DNA of 64,000 nt from Flavobacterium sp. IMCC34852 (GTDB lineage Bacteria; Bacteroidota; Bacteroidia; Flavobacteriales; Flavobacteriaceae), in assembly GCF_030643905.1 (NCBI RefSeq), contig NZ_CP121446.1, forward strand, positions 2,896,001 to 2,960,000, written 5' to 3'. Shown here in pieces: positions 56,546 through 63,929 of this stretch. The position numbers and the translations under genes are program-made. Below the pieces are notes generated by a model that was not told the DNA's origin, made no database searches, and was given only the letters and a program-made list of their open reading frames with translations. Numbering within the stretch: the stretch's first letter is position 1; every line of letters starts with the position of its first letter.

Positions 56546-56934
56546 CTAAGTTTTGGTTGCGTTTTAAAAATCATATTCTTCGTCTTTTTGTGGTTTAATT
56601 TTAATGGAAAATTGAGCCGAAAAGATCAAGTTTCTTAAGTTTTGCGTTGAAAAAAAATATCTGTAACCGAATTACGTTTCTGAGCTTTGTTCTTTTTTGT
56701 GTTTGGTAAGGTTTAGGCTTTGTGGAAGTTCAACAGTAACTTGTTTGGACGCTGATTACGTTTCTCGGCTAAGTCTATTTTGTGTCTGTAATCGATGTGT
56801 AAAACCTAGCGGTAACAGCCGTTTGCAACAATGGCTGGTTTTATTTTTCTTAGGCGGAAAATACTAAGTTCAAATTTTAATTATATTTACATCTAATAAT
56901 TTTAAAAGTCGCCACTGTCGCAAGCGGCGGAACG
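56540..56934 (+). other. Cassette 25: ORF-less cassette type N2, copy 2
   Basis: 395 bp, a diverged copy of cassette 18 with scattered substitutions and short indels. The 14-codon frame of copy 1 has lost its ATG here, so coding is unlikely. The start GTTACCGCTA and the attC family are shared. Confidence 0.84.
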
Positions 56935-56940
56935 TTATAA
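56807..56940 (+). repeat. attC 25 (family D)
   Basis: R'' TAGCGGTAAC complements GTTACCGCTA. It looks the same as attC 18. The next R' is at G56934. Confidence 0.87.
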
Positions 56941-56954
56941 GCAACCCAGAAACA

Positions 56955-57341
56955 ATGCAATTAATAATAACATTATTTTTTACGATTTTTATCTCGGATG
57001 TTCAATCAGACGAAAAAATCTATTTTGGAAGAGCTCATAATTATAGCACTGTTTATAGTTATGGAGTGACCGAAATCTATATTTCGTCAGATTCAACAAT
57101 GACAAGATTCGATTATAAGTTACCGAATAAAAGAGAATGGAAAAAATATAAAAAATATAAGTCAGAAAAAAAAATTAATATAATTTCCAAAAAAGGAAAA
57201 TATTATTCATTAATTGATCCTATAAGTCGAGTAGAAAATGAAATGCATTGTTTAAAAATAACCGAAAATAAAGTAATATATTATTATAAAGCCGAAGATG
57301 GAAGTTTATTAAAAGGTTACACTTTTAACAGACAGAAATAG
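56955..57341 (+). CDS. Cassette 26: hypothetical secreted protein
   Basis: 128 residues with a hydrophobic N-terminus (MQLIITLFFTIFISDVQS) that looks like a signal peptide. The body is very Lys/Tyr-rich (KREWKKYKKYKSEKKI). No family is recognised. The ATG is 20 bp from the boundary of cassette 26 (56935-57476). Confidence 0.65.
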   Translation: MQLIITLFFTIFISDVQSDEKIYFGRAHNYSTVYSYGVTEIYISSDSTMTRFDYKLPNKREWKKYKKYKSEKKINIISKKGKYYSLIDPISRVENEMHCLKITENKVIYYYKAEDGSLLKGYTFNRQK

Positions 57342-57344
57342 GCA

Positions 57345-57482
57345 GCTTATAACAGCAGTTTGCAACAATTGCTGGGCTTGGGTTTCTCACCGAATTTTCT
57401 CTGAAAATTCAAAAAGTAGTTTTATATTTGGAATCAACAGTAATAAATCGTCGCAACTGTAGCAATCTGCGGCACGTTAGCA
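57345..57482 (+). repeat. attC 26 (family A variant)
   Basis: R'' GCTTATAAC complements GTTATAAGC. The stem GTTTGCAACAATTGC pairs with the GCAACTGTAGCAATC side. The side hairpin is GAATTTTCTCTGAAAATTC. The next R' is at G57476. Confidence 0.87.
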
Positions 57483-57507
57483 AACATTTTAGAGAAACAA
57501 TCATAAT

Positions 57508-58299
57508 ATGGGAATACTTGACAAAATTTTCGGCAATAAAAAGAAATCAACTAAAAATAAAAATCCTGACAACATTAAATTAATTGCCTTACTTGAAAAA
57601 TATAACAAAAATCAAAGCCCCGAAAACTATAAAAAAGCATTTGACGAAATTGTTAATGGAAATTCATTTTTGATATTAAGCTCAGTAAATAATGAAGAAA
57701 CAAATGATGATTGGAAAACTTTAGAAAAAGAATCTACTTTAGATTTGACTTGTGTTTTTAATCAAGATGGACTAATGGTGTTAGGAGCTTTCACAACACC
57801 TGAAAAGTTAGTTGAATGGACTAAGCAAGCCACTCAATATACTGCAATGAAATCAAAAGATGTAATTGACTTTTGTCAAACAAATAGGATTGATAGAATC
57901 GTAATTGACTCTGACTTGCCAACTATGTTTGTTCTTGAAAGAAATCGCGAAAATGTAAAAACAGAAACCGTTCAAAAAAGTACACAAGTTACAGTAGGTA
58001 CTCCAATTAATCCAATCTCTGGAGAATTACTAAAAAAATTTCGATTTAATTTCTCAAAAGTCAGTGTGATTGAAGAGGTTTATCATTACGTAATGGTACG
58101 AAATAATGAAAGTATATTAATGCTTGGTTTTGTACTTGATACATATACTGATAATTCACGAGCAGCATCTATAAACTCAGTTCAAAATTCAATGGATGGT
58201 GAAAAGTTAGATTTGCCTCTCGAAATGTTTATGTTAGATGACCAAGAATGGTATGAAACAGTAAAAGGAATAGAAGATTCTCTTATCTATAAAAGATAA
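57508..58299 (+). CDS. Cassette 27: SseB-like protein
   Basis: 263 residues. The first 30 are basic (GILDKIFGNKKKSTKNKN). Residues about 70-155 match the SseB N-terminal domain: CVFNQDGLMVLGAFTTPEKL, then VIDFCQTNRIDRIVIDS. The C-terminal half could be the second SseB-type domain. SseB was named for a role in serine sensitivity and its biochemistry is unclear. Cassette 27 is 57477-58434. Confidence 0.68.
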   Translation: MGILDKIFGNKKKSTKNKNPDNIKLIALLEKYNKNQSPENYKKAFDEIVNGNSFLILSSVNNEETNDDWKTLEKESTLDLTCVFNQDGLMVLGAFTTPEKLVEWTKQATQYTAMKSKDVIDFCQTNRIDRIVIDSDLPTMFVLERNRENVKTETVQKSTQVTVGTPINPISGELLKKFRFNFSKVSVIEEVYHYVMVRNNESILMLGFVLDTYTDNSRAASINSVQNSMDGEKLDLPLEMFMLDDQEWYETVKGIEDSLIYKR

Positions 58300-58303
58300 A
58301 AAC

Positions 58304-58440
58304 GTTTGCTAACAGCAGTTTGTAACTACTGCGCGCTTGGGCTTCTACCCGATTTCTTAGAGGAAATCAAAAAGTTGTTTTATATTTGGAATCAACAGTA
58401 ATAAATCATCGCAGCAGTTACAAGCTGCGGAACGTTAGTG
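58304..58440 (+). repeat. attC 27 (family A variant)
   Basis: R'' GTTTGCTAAC complements GTTAGCAAAC. The side hairpin is GATTTCTTAGAGGAAATC. The next R' is at G58434. Confidence 0.88.
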
Positions 58441-58479
58441 GCAATGTTCAACCTGCAAACATCAACATATCTGCAATAA

Positions 58480-59025
58480 ATGACAAACAAAGAATTAGAA
58501 GATATTAAACGGACAAAAAAATGGCCAACAAAATTCTCTGATTTTTATAGTCGTTTTTTCTTCATCCTATTTCCTTTAGCAATTTTAGCAATTGGTTACA
58601 TAATGCTGAATTCAAGTTTTAAGAATAGTATTGAGGAGTTAAGAATTCCGGCTTTTGTCGTTACAACAATCGGAATTTTTCTAACGCTTTTTACTGGAAA
58701 AAGATTATGGCAAAACCAAACTTTTGAATCATTTGAAGTTGAAGACTTAACATTTGAAAAACTTGACAAAGCAATTAAAAAAGCGAATTTTGAAACAACT
58801 AATTTCTACAAATCAGGTTACTTTATTGCAAAAACTAAAACTTCTTGGTTTTCTTGGGGCGAAGAAATTACTATAATTCAAGATGGAAATAGAATTTTAG
58901 TTAACAGTAGGCCAACTGTAAGTGCTTTTTCATTTCAGCCAATAACGATTTTGAAAGACAGAAGAAATATAAAGAAAATTATCATGGAATTAAACACTGC
59001 CACTAACAGCGGTTATCAGCTATAG
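58480..59025 (+). CDS. Cassette 28: two-TM membrane protein
   Basis: 181 residues with two hydrophobic segments (about 24-46 and 56-72) and a C-terminal soluble domain (VEDLTFEKLDKAIKKANFET, then WFSWGEEITIIQDGNRILVN). The frame runs through R'' and ends 18 bp inside the attC, so its last residues are site-encoded. No family is recognised. Cassette 28 is 58435-59127. Confidence 0.66.
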   Translation: MTNKELEDIKRTKKWPTKFSDFYSRFFFILFPLAILAIGYIMLNSSFKNSIEELRIPAFVVTTIGIFLTLFTGKRLWQNQTFESFEVEDLTFEKLDKAIKKANFETTNFYKSGYFIAKTKTSWFSWGEEITIIQDGNRILVNSRPTVSAFSFQPITILKDRRNIKKIIMELNTATNSGYQL

Positions 59026-59133
59026 CTGGTTTTTCTTGAGTTGCACCTTTTTTTTCACGTAAAAACTCTATCTTAGCAGACAGTACACAGTTCGTTGGCT
59101 TCGCTACAGACTGATAGCCGCGAAACGTTACAA
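58998..59133 (+). repeat. attC 28 (family B)
   Basis: R'' TGCCACTAAC complements GTTAGTGGCA. The stem is as in attC 5. The next R' is at G59127. Confidence 0.87.
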
Positions 59134-59169
59134 GCAACCGTTAATCCCACTATAATTTAGAAATTTACA

Positions 59170-59772
59170 ATGAAAATGACATATACAATTATTGGACTTA
59201 TTGTAATAAGCTGTATTGCTTTCTTCTTTACAAGTTGTAGAAATAAATCAACAGAGAGAAATGAAGTAGCAATAACTCAAGATACTCTAAAAACGAAAAT
59301 CCATAAAACACAGGAAAACACTTTTGAAGACTTACGAAGTATGGCTTTTAAAGTAACACCTGAACAGCTTGGACTTTCGTTGTCGAAAGACAAAACAATT
59401 GTTTATGGTGTAGTTATGGACTGGGAAATGGGCGGAGCAACAGCAAGTACAGTCGCTTATCAAACTGGTGACGCAAGTTTGTATTTAAGTTCTGGCGGCG
59501 GTGTCATTGGTGGCGGGCAGCATGAAAATGTAAATGTTGCGGCAAAACATTTTGTGAATTTTGCACAGACATTTCTCGACAAATCTATTAAATCAGAAAC
59601 AACAGCTTTACCAGAAAAAAATCAAGTCATATTTTATCTTTTAACAAACAAAGGTATCTATGCTGGAAAAGAAGAAATGAAAAACTTTGAAAATAATTCT
59701 TTTGCCTGGGTAAAACTATTTGAAGAAGGAAACAAGGTATTGACAGAGTTGCGGAAAGTAAGCGGAGAATAA
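59170..59772 (+). CDS. Cassette 29: hypothetical lipoprotein-like protein
   Basis: 200 residues with a hydrophobic start and FFTSC as a possible lipobox. The mature part includes TPEQLGLSLSKDKTIVYGVV, SLYLSSGGGVIGGGQHENVN, and VIFYLLTNKGIYAGKEEMKN. The pattern suggests a compact domain present elsewhere in bacteria, but I do not recognise its name. Cassette 29 is 59128-59909. Confidence 0.7.
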   Translation: MKMTYTIIGLIVISCIAFFFTSCRNKSTERNEVAITQDTLKTKIHKTQENTFEDLRSMAFKVTPEQLGLSLSKDKTIVYGVVMDWEMGGATASTVAYQTGDASLYLSSGGGVIGGGQHENVNVAAKHFVNFAQTFLDKSIKSETTALPEKNQVIFYLLTNKGIYAGKEEMKNFENNSFAWVKLFEEGNKVLTELRKVSGE

Positions 59773-59780
59773 AAACGGCA

Positions 59781-59915
59781 GCTTGTAACAGCCGTTATCC
59801 GCTATAGCTGGTTTTTCTTGAGTTGTGCTTCTTTCTTCACGAAAATATTTTATCTTAGCAGACAGTACGCAGTTCGCTGGATTCGCTACAGTCGGTTAGC
59901 GGCGAAACGTTATGC
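59781..59915 (+). repeat. attC 29 (family B)
   Basis: R'' GCTTGTAAC complements GTTACAAGC. The stem CCGTTATCCGC pairs with the TCGGTTAGCGGCG side. The next R' is at G59909. Confidence 0.87.
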
Positions 59916-59932
59916 ACTATTTCAGAATTAAT

Positions 59933-60283
59933 ATGCTAAAAGAGAAAATACTTTATGTTGATGAAATTGTTCTGAAAAGAATCGAATCAAATTTCGAATT
60001 GATTGAGAAAAGTGGTTGGTATAAACTTTATCAAAACAAAGTGGATAAATCATTTTGGCGGCTTGATGAACCGGAAAAATATGACTTGCAAATGTTTGTT
60101 AAACTTGAATCGGTGGAAAATTGGACGGATTATAATGACCAAGATTTAAGAATTGAGCTTTTGAAAGAACATAGAGGTTTATCAAGTGAAAAATGTAAAT
60201 GGAAAGATTGCAGCAAAAAGGCTTTAAATAATCTTGTGTTTTGTGAATTTCACGCATATAAAGAAATGGGAATTAGACGGTGA
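59933..60283 (+). CDS. Cassette 30: small protein with Cys/His C-terminus
   Basis: 116 residues from ATG 59933 (MLKEKILYVDEIVLKR). A second possible start, ATG 59912, lies inside the R' box (GTTATGCAC) and is in frame, so the recombination site could supply the start codon. The C-terminal KCKWKDCSKKALNNLVFCEF followed by HAYKEMG could bind zinc. No family is recognised. Cassette 30 is 59910-60430. Confidence 0.66.
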   Translation: MLKEKILYVDEIVLKRIESNFELIEKSGWYKLYQNKVDKSFWRLDEPEKYDLQMFVKLESVENWTDYNDQDLRIELLKEHRGLSSEKCKWKDCSKKALNNLVFCEFHAYKEMGIRR

Positions 60284-60298
60284 TAATGGAATAAAAAC

Positions 60299-60436
60299 AG
60301 TGCATAACAGCAGTTTGTAACAATTGCGAGGCTTGGGATTATCCCGAATTTTCTTCGAAAATTCAAAAAGTAATTTTAACTTTGGTATCATCAGTAATTA
60401 ATCATCGCAACTGTTACAAGCTGCGGAACGTTAGCA
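60299..60436 (+). repeat. attC 30 (family A variant)
   Basis: R'' AGTGCATAAC complements GTTATGCACT. The stem GTTTGTAACAATTGCG pairs with CGCAACTGTTACAAGC. The next R' is at G60430. Confidence 0.88.
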
Positions 60437-60479
60437 ATAATTTTTAAAGTCCGCTAAACCAAAGTTAAATAGATTAAAA

Positions 60480-60920
60480 ATGAAACCTAAGTTTCCTATC
60501 ATATCAATTTATAACAATGCTGTTGATTTAATTCCCAATCAAACTTATTTGAGTAAAGCAAAAGTTTTAGGCGTTTTAAAAGGCAATTCGAATTCTATTG
60601 CTTTTGATAGCGCAGGAAATAAATGGAGTTTTAAATTAACTTCTGATAAAATCAGTGATAATTTTATCACGCGATTTCTGGCAAATACATTTTATAATCC
60701 AACTGTAGATGTAATTCCGGAATGGAAAATGATAGGTGAATTTGAAATTGATGAAATTAAAAGTGTATTAATAAAAAGTATTGAAAAAGACGAAGATGTT
60801 TTAACTCAGTTTATTGATTCAGAGGATATAAAAAATCACGTAAATAAAGCTCATTCATTTGAAACTATTTATAACATTCTAAATAGGTATGTTTTTGAAT
60901 ATAATGAAGAAGAAATCTGA
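60480..60920 (+). CDS. Cassette 31: hypothetical protein, duplicate of cassette 7
   Basis: The 146-residue product has the same sequence as the cassette 7 protein. The whole cassette 60431-61072 matches 44656-45297 with no difference that I can find, attC included. This means a recent duplication or re-insertion about 15.8 kb downstream. The function is unknown. Confidence 0.72.
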   Translation: MKPKFPIISIYNNAVDLIPNQTYLSKAKVLGVLKGNSNSIAFDSAGNKWSFKLTSDKISDNFITRFLANTFYNPTVDVIPEWKMIGEFEIDEIKSVLIKSIEKDEDVLTQFIDSEDIKNHVNKAHSFETIYNILNRYVFEYNEEEI

Positions 60921-60939
60921 GTTGGAATGGATAAAAAAC

Positions 60940-61078
60940 TATTGCTAACAGCAGTTTGTAACTACTGCGTGGCTTGGTTTGTGTACCGAATTTTCTCTGA
61001 AAATTCAAAAAGGAATTTTATATTTGTAATCATCAGTAATAAATCGTCGCAGCAGTTACAATCTGCGGCACGTTATAA
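60940..61078 (+). repeat. attC 31 (family A)
   Basis: R'' TATTGCTAAC complements GTTAGCAATA. It looks identical to attC 7. The next R' is at G61072. Confidence 0.88.
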
Positions 61079-61113
61079 GCTAGCTTCCCAAAAATGCGCA
61101 GAAAAAACAAATC

Positions 61114-62061
61114 ATGAAATACCTACTATTATTTTTTACGTGCACAACTTTTGCTCAAGTTCAAAAGTTTATCCCTATAGATAATGAAACTTTGGAATTT
61201 ATTAGTGAAGTAAATTATACACTTTATGCAAATAAAAAACCAATTTTCTCGAATTTAACTAGTAAGGACAGTATTACCCGTTTACCTAAAGATATTACAT
61301 TTGATTCAATATGCTTTAACAAATTAAACTATAAAACGATAGGTTATAAAAAAGAGAATCTGACCGAAATAATTTTACTTACCAAAACAGCTTATGATTT
61401 AGACGAAGTAATTATTCCAAATTCAAAACCTAAAGAAATTGTAATTGGTGAAGAGTGTCGATTTGTAAAAAGAAAATCATCAATACTAACCGCCAATCCT
61501 GATTACGGGCTTATATTTCGTGAAAATGATTTGAAAAACAAGGTGATTAAAAGGCTGACTTTTTTCGTTGAAAAGGTGAAATATAAGACTACTTATAAAA
61601 TAAAATTTTATGCTGCTCATGAAACTGGGAATTTTATGACTCTGCAATATTTAGAGTTAAATGAACTACTATTTGAAAGCCCAATTTTTACCATTGAGAA
61701 AGGAACCAAAAATAAAGTTGAAATCAATTTAGAAGATTACGATATCAATATAACCGATAAGAATATTTTCGCCTGTTTGGAATTACAGTCATATTATGAT
61801 GACAACAATACTGCCATCCAACCGGAAACTAAAGACGGGACCAGATTAAAATTTCAACTATCAAACCTAGCTAACTATTACTCCAAAACATATGATATAA
61901 ACACAAAAAAAACAAGTGATTATGTCATAAATATAAATGCTATGATTAATCGTGATTTTGCATTTATGTTTTTTAAAAAACCTCATAAAAGTGAACTTGT
62001 AGCTCCAGCCATAATACTTTATGCTACTAAAACAAATGAGCATCTGAAAGAGAATAAATAG
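61114..62061 (+). CDS. Cassette 32: secreted protein with carboxypeptidase-regulatory-like N-terminus
   Basis: 315 residues with a short signal peptide (MKYLLLFFTCTTFAQ). Residues about 20-100 resemble a carboxypeptidase-D regulatory-like beta domain (LNYKTIGYKKENLTEIILLT, AYDLDEVIIPNSKP). The rest is a beta-rich domain of unknown type (YKIKFYAAHETGNFMTLQYL). Proteins of this layout are common in Bacteroidota envelopes. Cassette 32 is 61073-62228. Confidence 0.7.
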   Translation: MKYLLLFFTCTTFAQVQKFIPIDNETLEFISEVNYTLYANKKPIFSNLTSKDSITRLPKDITFDSICFNKLNYKTIGYKKENLTEIILLTKTAYDLDEVIIPNSKPKEIVIGEECRFVKRKSSILTANPDYGLIFRENDLKNKVIKRLTFFVEKVKYKTTYKIKFYAAHETGNFMTLQYLELNELLFESPIFTIEKGTKNKVEINLEDYDINITDKNIFACLELQSYYDDNNTAIQPETKDGTRLKFQLSNLANYYSKTYDINTKKTSDYVININAMINRDFAFMFFKKPHKSELVAPAIILYATKTNEHLKENK

Positions 62062-62097
62062 AAATGAAAACGAAACGGCCAAGAGGAATAAAAAGCC

Positions 62098-62234
62098 AGC
62101 TTATAACAGCCGTTATCCGCTATAGCTGGTTTTTTCTTGAGTTGTGCTTCTTTCTTCACGAAAATATTTTATCTTAGCAGACAGTACGCAGTTCGCTGGA
62201 TTCGCTACAGTCGGATAGCGGCGAAACGTTATAA
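62098..62234 (+). repeat. attC 32 (family B)
   Basis: R'' AGCTTATAAC complements GTTATAAGCT. The stem CCGTTATCCGC pairs with the TCGGATAGCGGCG side. This is one compensatory change relative to attC 29. The next R' is at G62228. Confidence 0.88.
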
Positions 62235-62676
62235 CTCAGTTTTCCCTTATTCTACAACTGAAGTTTTAAGCTAGAAAAAATCCAAAAAAGTTTGCTTGAA
62301 AAATGAAATCGAAAATTAAGTAGTAGAAAAAAATATGACAAACTTTTGACGTAGAAAAAGTTAGTGTTGAGAAAATTTAGCGTTTAAAAGTTGTGTAAAA
62401 ATATTTTACTTAAAAAAAATTCACACCAAAAGTGTGTGAAAAATATTTTTAAAAAAAAAACCACACAGAATTATAAAAAAAAATGAAAAGGAGAAGCCGA
62501 AGTTGAAACTGGCAAAGATTGAGTGCTCAAGTTGGTAGGAAAACCGAAGTTATAACAGCAGTTTGTGATAATGGCTGGTTTTAGTTTTTATCAGAAAAGT
62601 TCTCGCTAATTGAAATTTTAATTATATTTGGAATGGTAAGTGATTGAAACACGCCACTATCACAAGCCGCAGAACG
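62229..62676 (+). other. Cassette 33: ORF-less cassette type N1, copy 3
   Basis: 448 bp, matching cassettes 4 and 23 except for a few single-base changes and homopolymer length differences (GTTGTGTAAA for GTTGTGTGAA, longer A runs). It has no plausible ORF. Confidence 0.86.
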
Positions 62677-62682
62677 TTACCG
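62548..62682 (+). repeat. attC 33 (family C)
   Basis: R'' AGTTATAAC complements GTTATAACT. It matches attC 4 apart from CTCGCTAAT for CTCCCTAAT. The next R' is at G62676. Confidence 0.87.
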
Positions 62683-62707
62683 GCAAGCTCACAAAAATAT
62701 CTTAAAA

Positions 62708-63262
62708 ATGTGCCAATATAACTTTCTAATATTAGAAAATAATGCTCTCGAAAATGTAATTATAGAAGTTGGAAAAGCCTCTAATTTTCGGTTTCAAAAT
62801 GTATTGACAAAATTTTCAATTCCTAATCTACATTCTTATGTAACTGATCTTAGTGAAGATAATTGCAATTGTGGTTCTGTAATTGGTTGCCGTGAATGGA
62901 AAGAAGAAGAGAAATTTAACATAGAAAAAGAAAAAAAGAAACTCGAAAGAAAAAGATACTCCAATAACCGCATCGAGCGATTACTAATTCAGAAACAAGA
63001 ACAGCTAAATTTGAGAAAAACTCAAACTGAAAACTCTGAATATAAAGAAGCTGACAAATGGATTAAATTTTTCCATGACTTGAAAAAAGAAAAGTTGGAA
63101 AATAAAGTTGGTTTAATTTTTCATCATTACTGTAGTCAAGTTTCAGAGGAACTTGTGAAAATAGAGGAAGATAATTTAGACGTAGAAAAATTAACAATAG
63201 AAACTTTGAAAAGTATGGTGGAAAACAAATTATACTGGATAAATTATAAAGCCAGCCGGTAA
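62708..63262 (+). CDS. Cassette 34: hypothetical cytoplasmic protein with coiled coil
   Basis: 184 residues. The N-terminal globular part has cysteines in CNCGSVIGCREW. A highly charged coiled-coil stretch follows (EKEKKKLERKRYSNNRIERL), then a helical C-terminus. No family is recognised. The stop codon is the TAA of R'' (GCCGGTAAC). Cassette 34 is 62677-63383. Confidence 0.68.
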   Translation: MCQYNFLILENNALENVIIEVGKASNFRFQNVLTKFSIPNLHSYVTDLSEDNCNCGSVIGCREWKEEEKFNIEKEKKKLERKRYSNNRIERLLIQKQEQLNLRKTQTENSEYKEADKWIKFFHDLKKEKLENKVGLIFHHYCSQVSEELVKIEEDNLDVEKLTIETLKSMVENKLYWINYKASR

Positions 63263-63389
63263 CAGCCGTTAACCGCTATTGCTGGATTTTAGTGGTTTCA
63301 CGTCTGTTTTTCACGTAAAACTATTATCTTAGCAGACAGTACGCAGTTCGCTGGCTTCGCAACAGTCGGTTAGCGGCGAAACGTTACCA
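63255..63389 (+). repeat. attC 34 (family B)
   Basis: R'' GCCGGTAAC complements GTTACCGGC. The stem is as in attC 6. The next R' is at G63383. Confidence 0.87.
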
Positions 63390-63426
63390 GTAATACTTCA
63401 GCAACTCACCGGAAAATAGAACCTAA

Positions 63427-63918
63427 ATGGAAGAAAAAAAGTCGAATAAACTCTGGATTGGTTCAACAATCATATTACTAATTTTCATTTATTTTATCCC
63501 AAAAGAAATAGCATATCCAAAATATAAATATTTGGTTTGGTTTGTCTTTATTCTAATTTTCGGAGTTGTACCCTATTTTGTTTACAACATAATAAAAAGA
63601 TCAAATCAAAATTTCAGCTCAATTAAAGTGAAAGGGATTTGTGCTTTATCAATTTTGATTGTCGGTCCAACATATGCAATATTTCAAAACTACCGAGAAA
63701 ACGAAGCGCTAAGAATTAATGGAAAGGTGACAGAATGCATCGTAGTTGACAGAAAAAAATCGAAAAATGATTGGCTCATAAACTGTAAATATCTCGTAAA
63801 AAATTCTGAGTTTATGACTTATTATCACATAGACGAAAAAGGCAATTTTCAAATTGGAGATACACTGAAGTTGATATACAATGAAGAATTCCCAAGAATG
63901 TACAAAATAGATTTTTAA
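63427..63918 (+). CDS. Cassette 35: three-TM protein with DUF3592-like tail
   Basis: 163 residues with three hydrophobic segments (about 10-24, 34-52 and 68-84). A soluble tail follows, in which GKVTECIVVDRKKSKNDWLI and FQIGDTLKLIYNEEFPRMYK resemble the DUF3592 beta domain. Such proteins are membrane-bound and of unknown role. Cassette 35 starts at 63384 and continues past the window. Confidence 0.68.
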   Translation: MEEKKSNKLWIGSTIILLIFIYFIPKEIAYPKYKYLVWFVFILIFGVVPYFVYNIIKRSNQNFSSIKVKGICALSILIVGPTYAIFQNYRENEALRINGKVTECIVVDRKKSKNDWLINCKYLVKNSEFMTYYHIDEKGNFQIGDTLKLIYNEEFPRMYKIDF

Positions 63919-63929
63919 ACTAAAAGTAC

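Noticed and set aside
56299..56598. A 99-residue gene across attC 24
   Set aside because: It runs in another frame through the cassette 24 gene and the whole attC into the ORF-less N2 cassette. It is a shadow frame.
44705..60920. Assembly artefact explaining the duplicated cassettes
   Set aside because: It cannot be excluded for the identical pair. However, the flanking cassettes differ on both sides, and other duplicates (11/16, 18/25, 33) carry sequence differences, so real duplication is favoured.
40894..60949. CRISPR array
   Set aside because: The recurrent palindromic sequences are 130-140 bp, separated by genes of varied length, and end in G/TTA boxes. They are not 25-40 bp direct repeats with unique spacers, and no cas genes are present.
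60927..61184. An 85-residue gene spanning attC 31
   Set aside because: Most of it is attC sequence. The equivalent frame in the identical cassette 7 ends differently after the boundary, so it is a by-product of the site.
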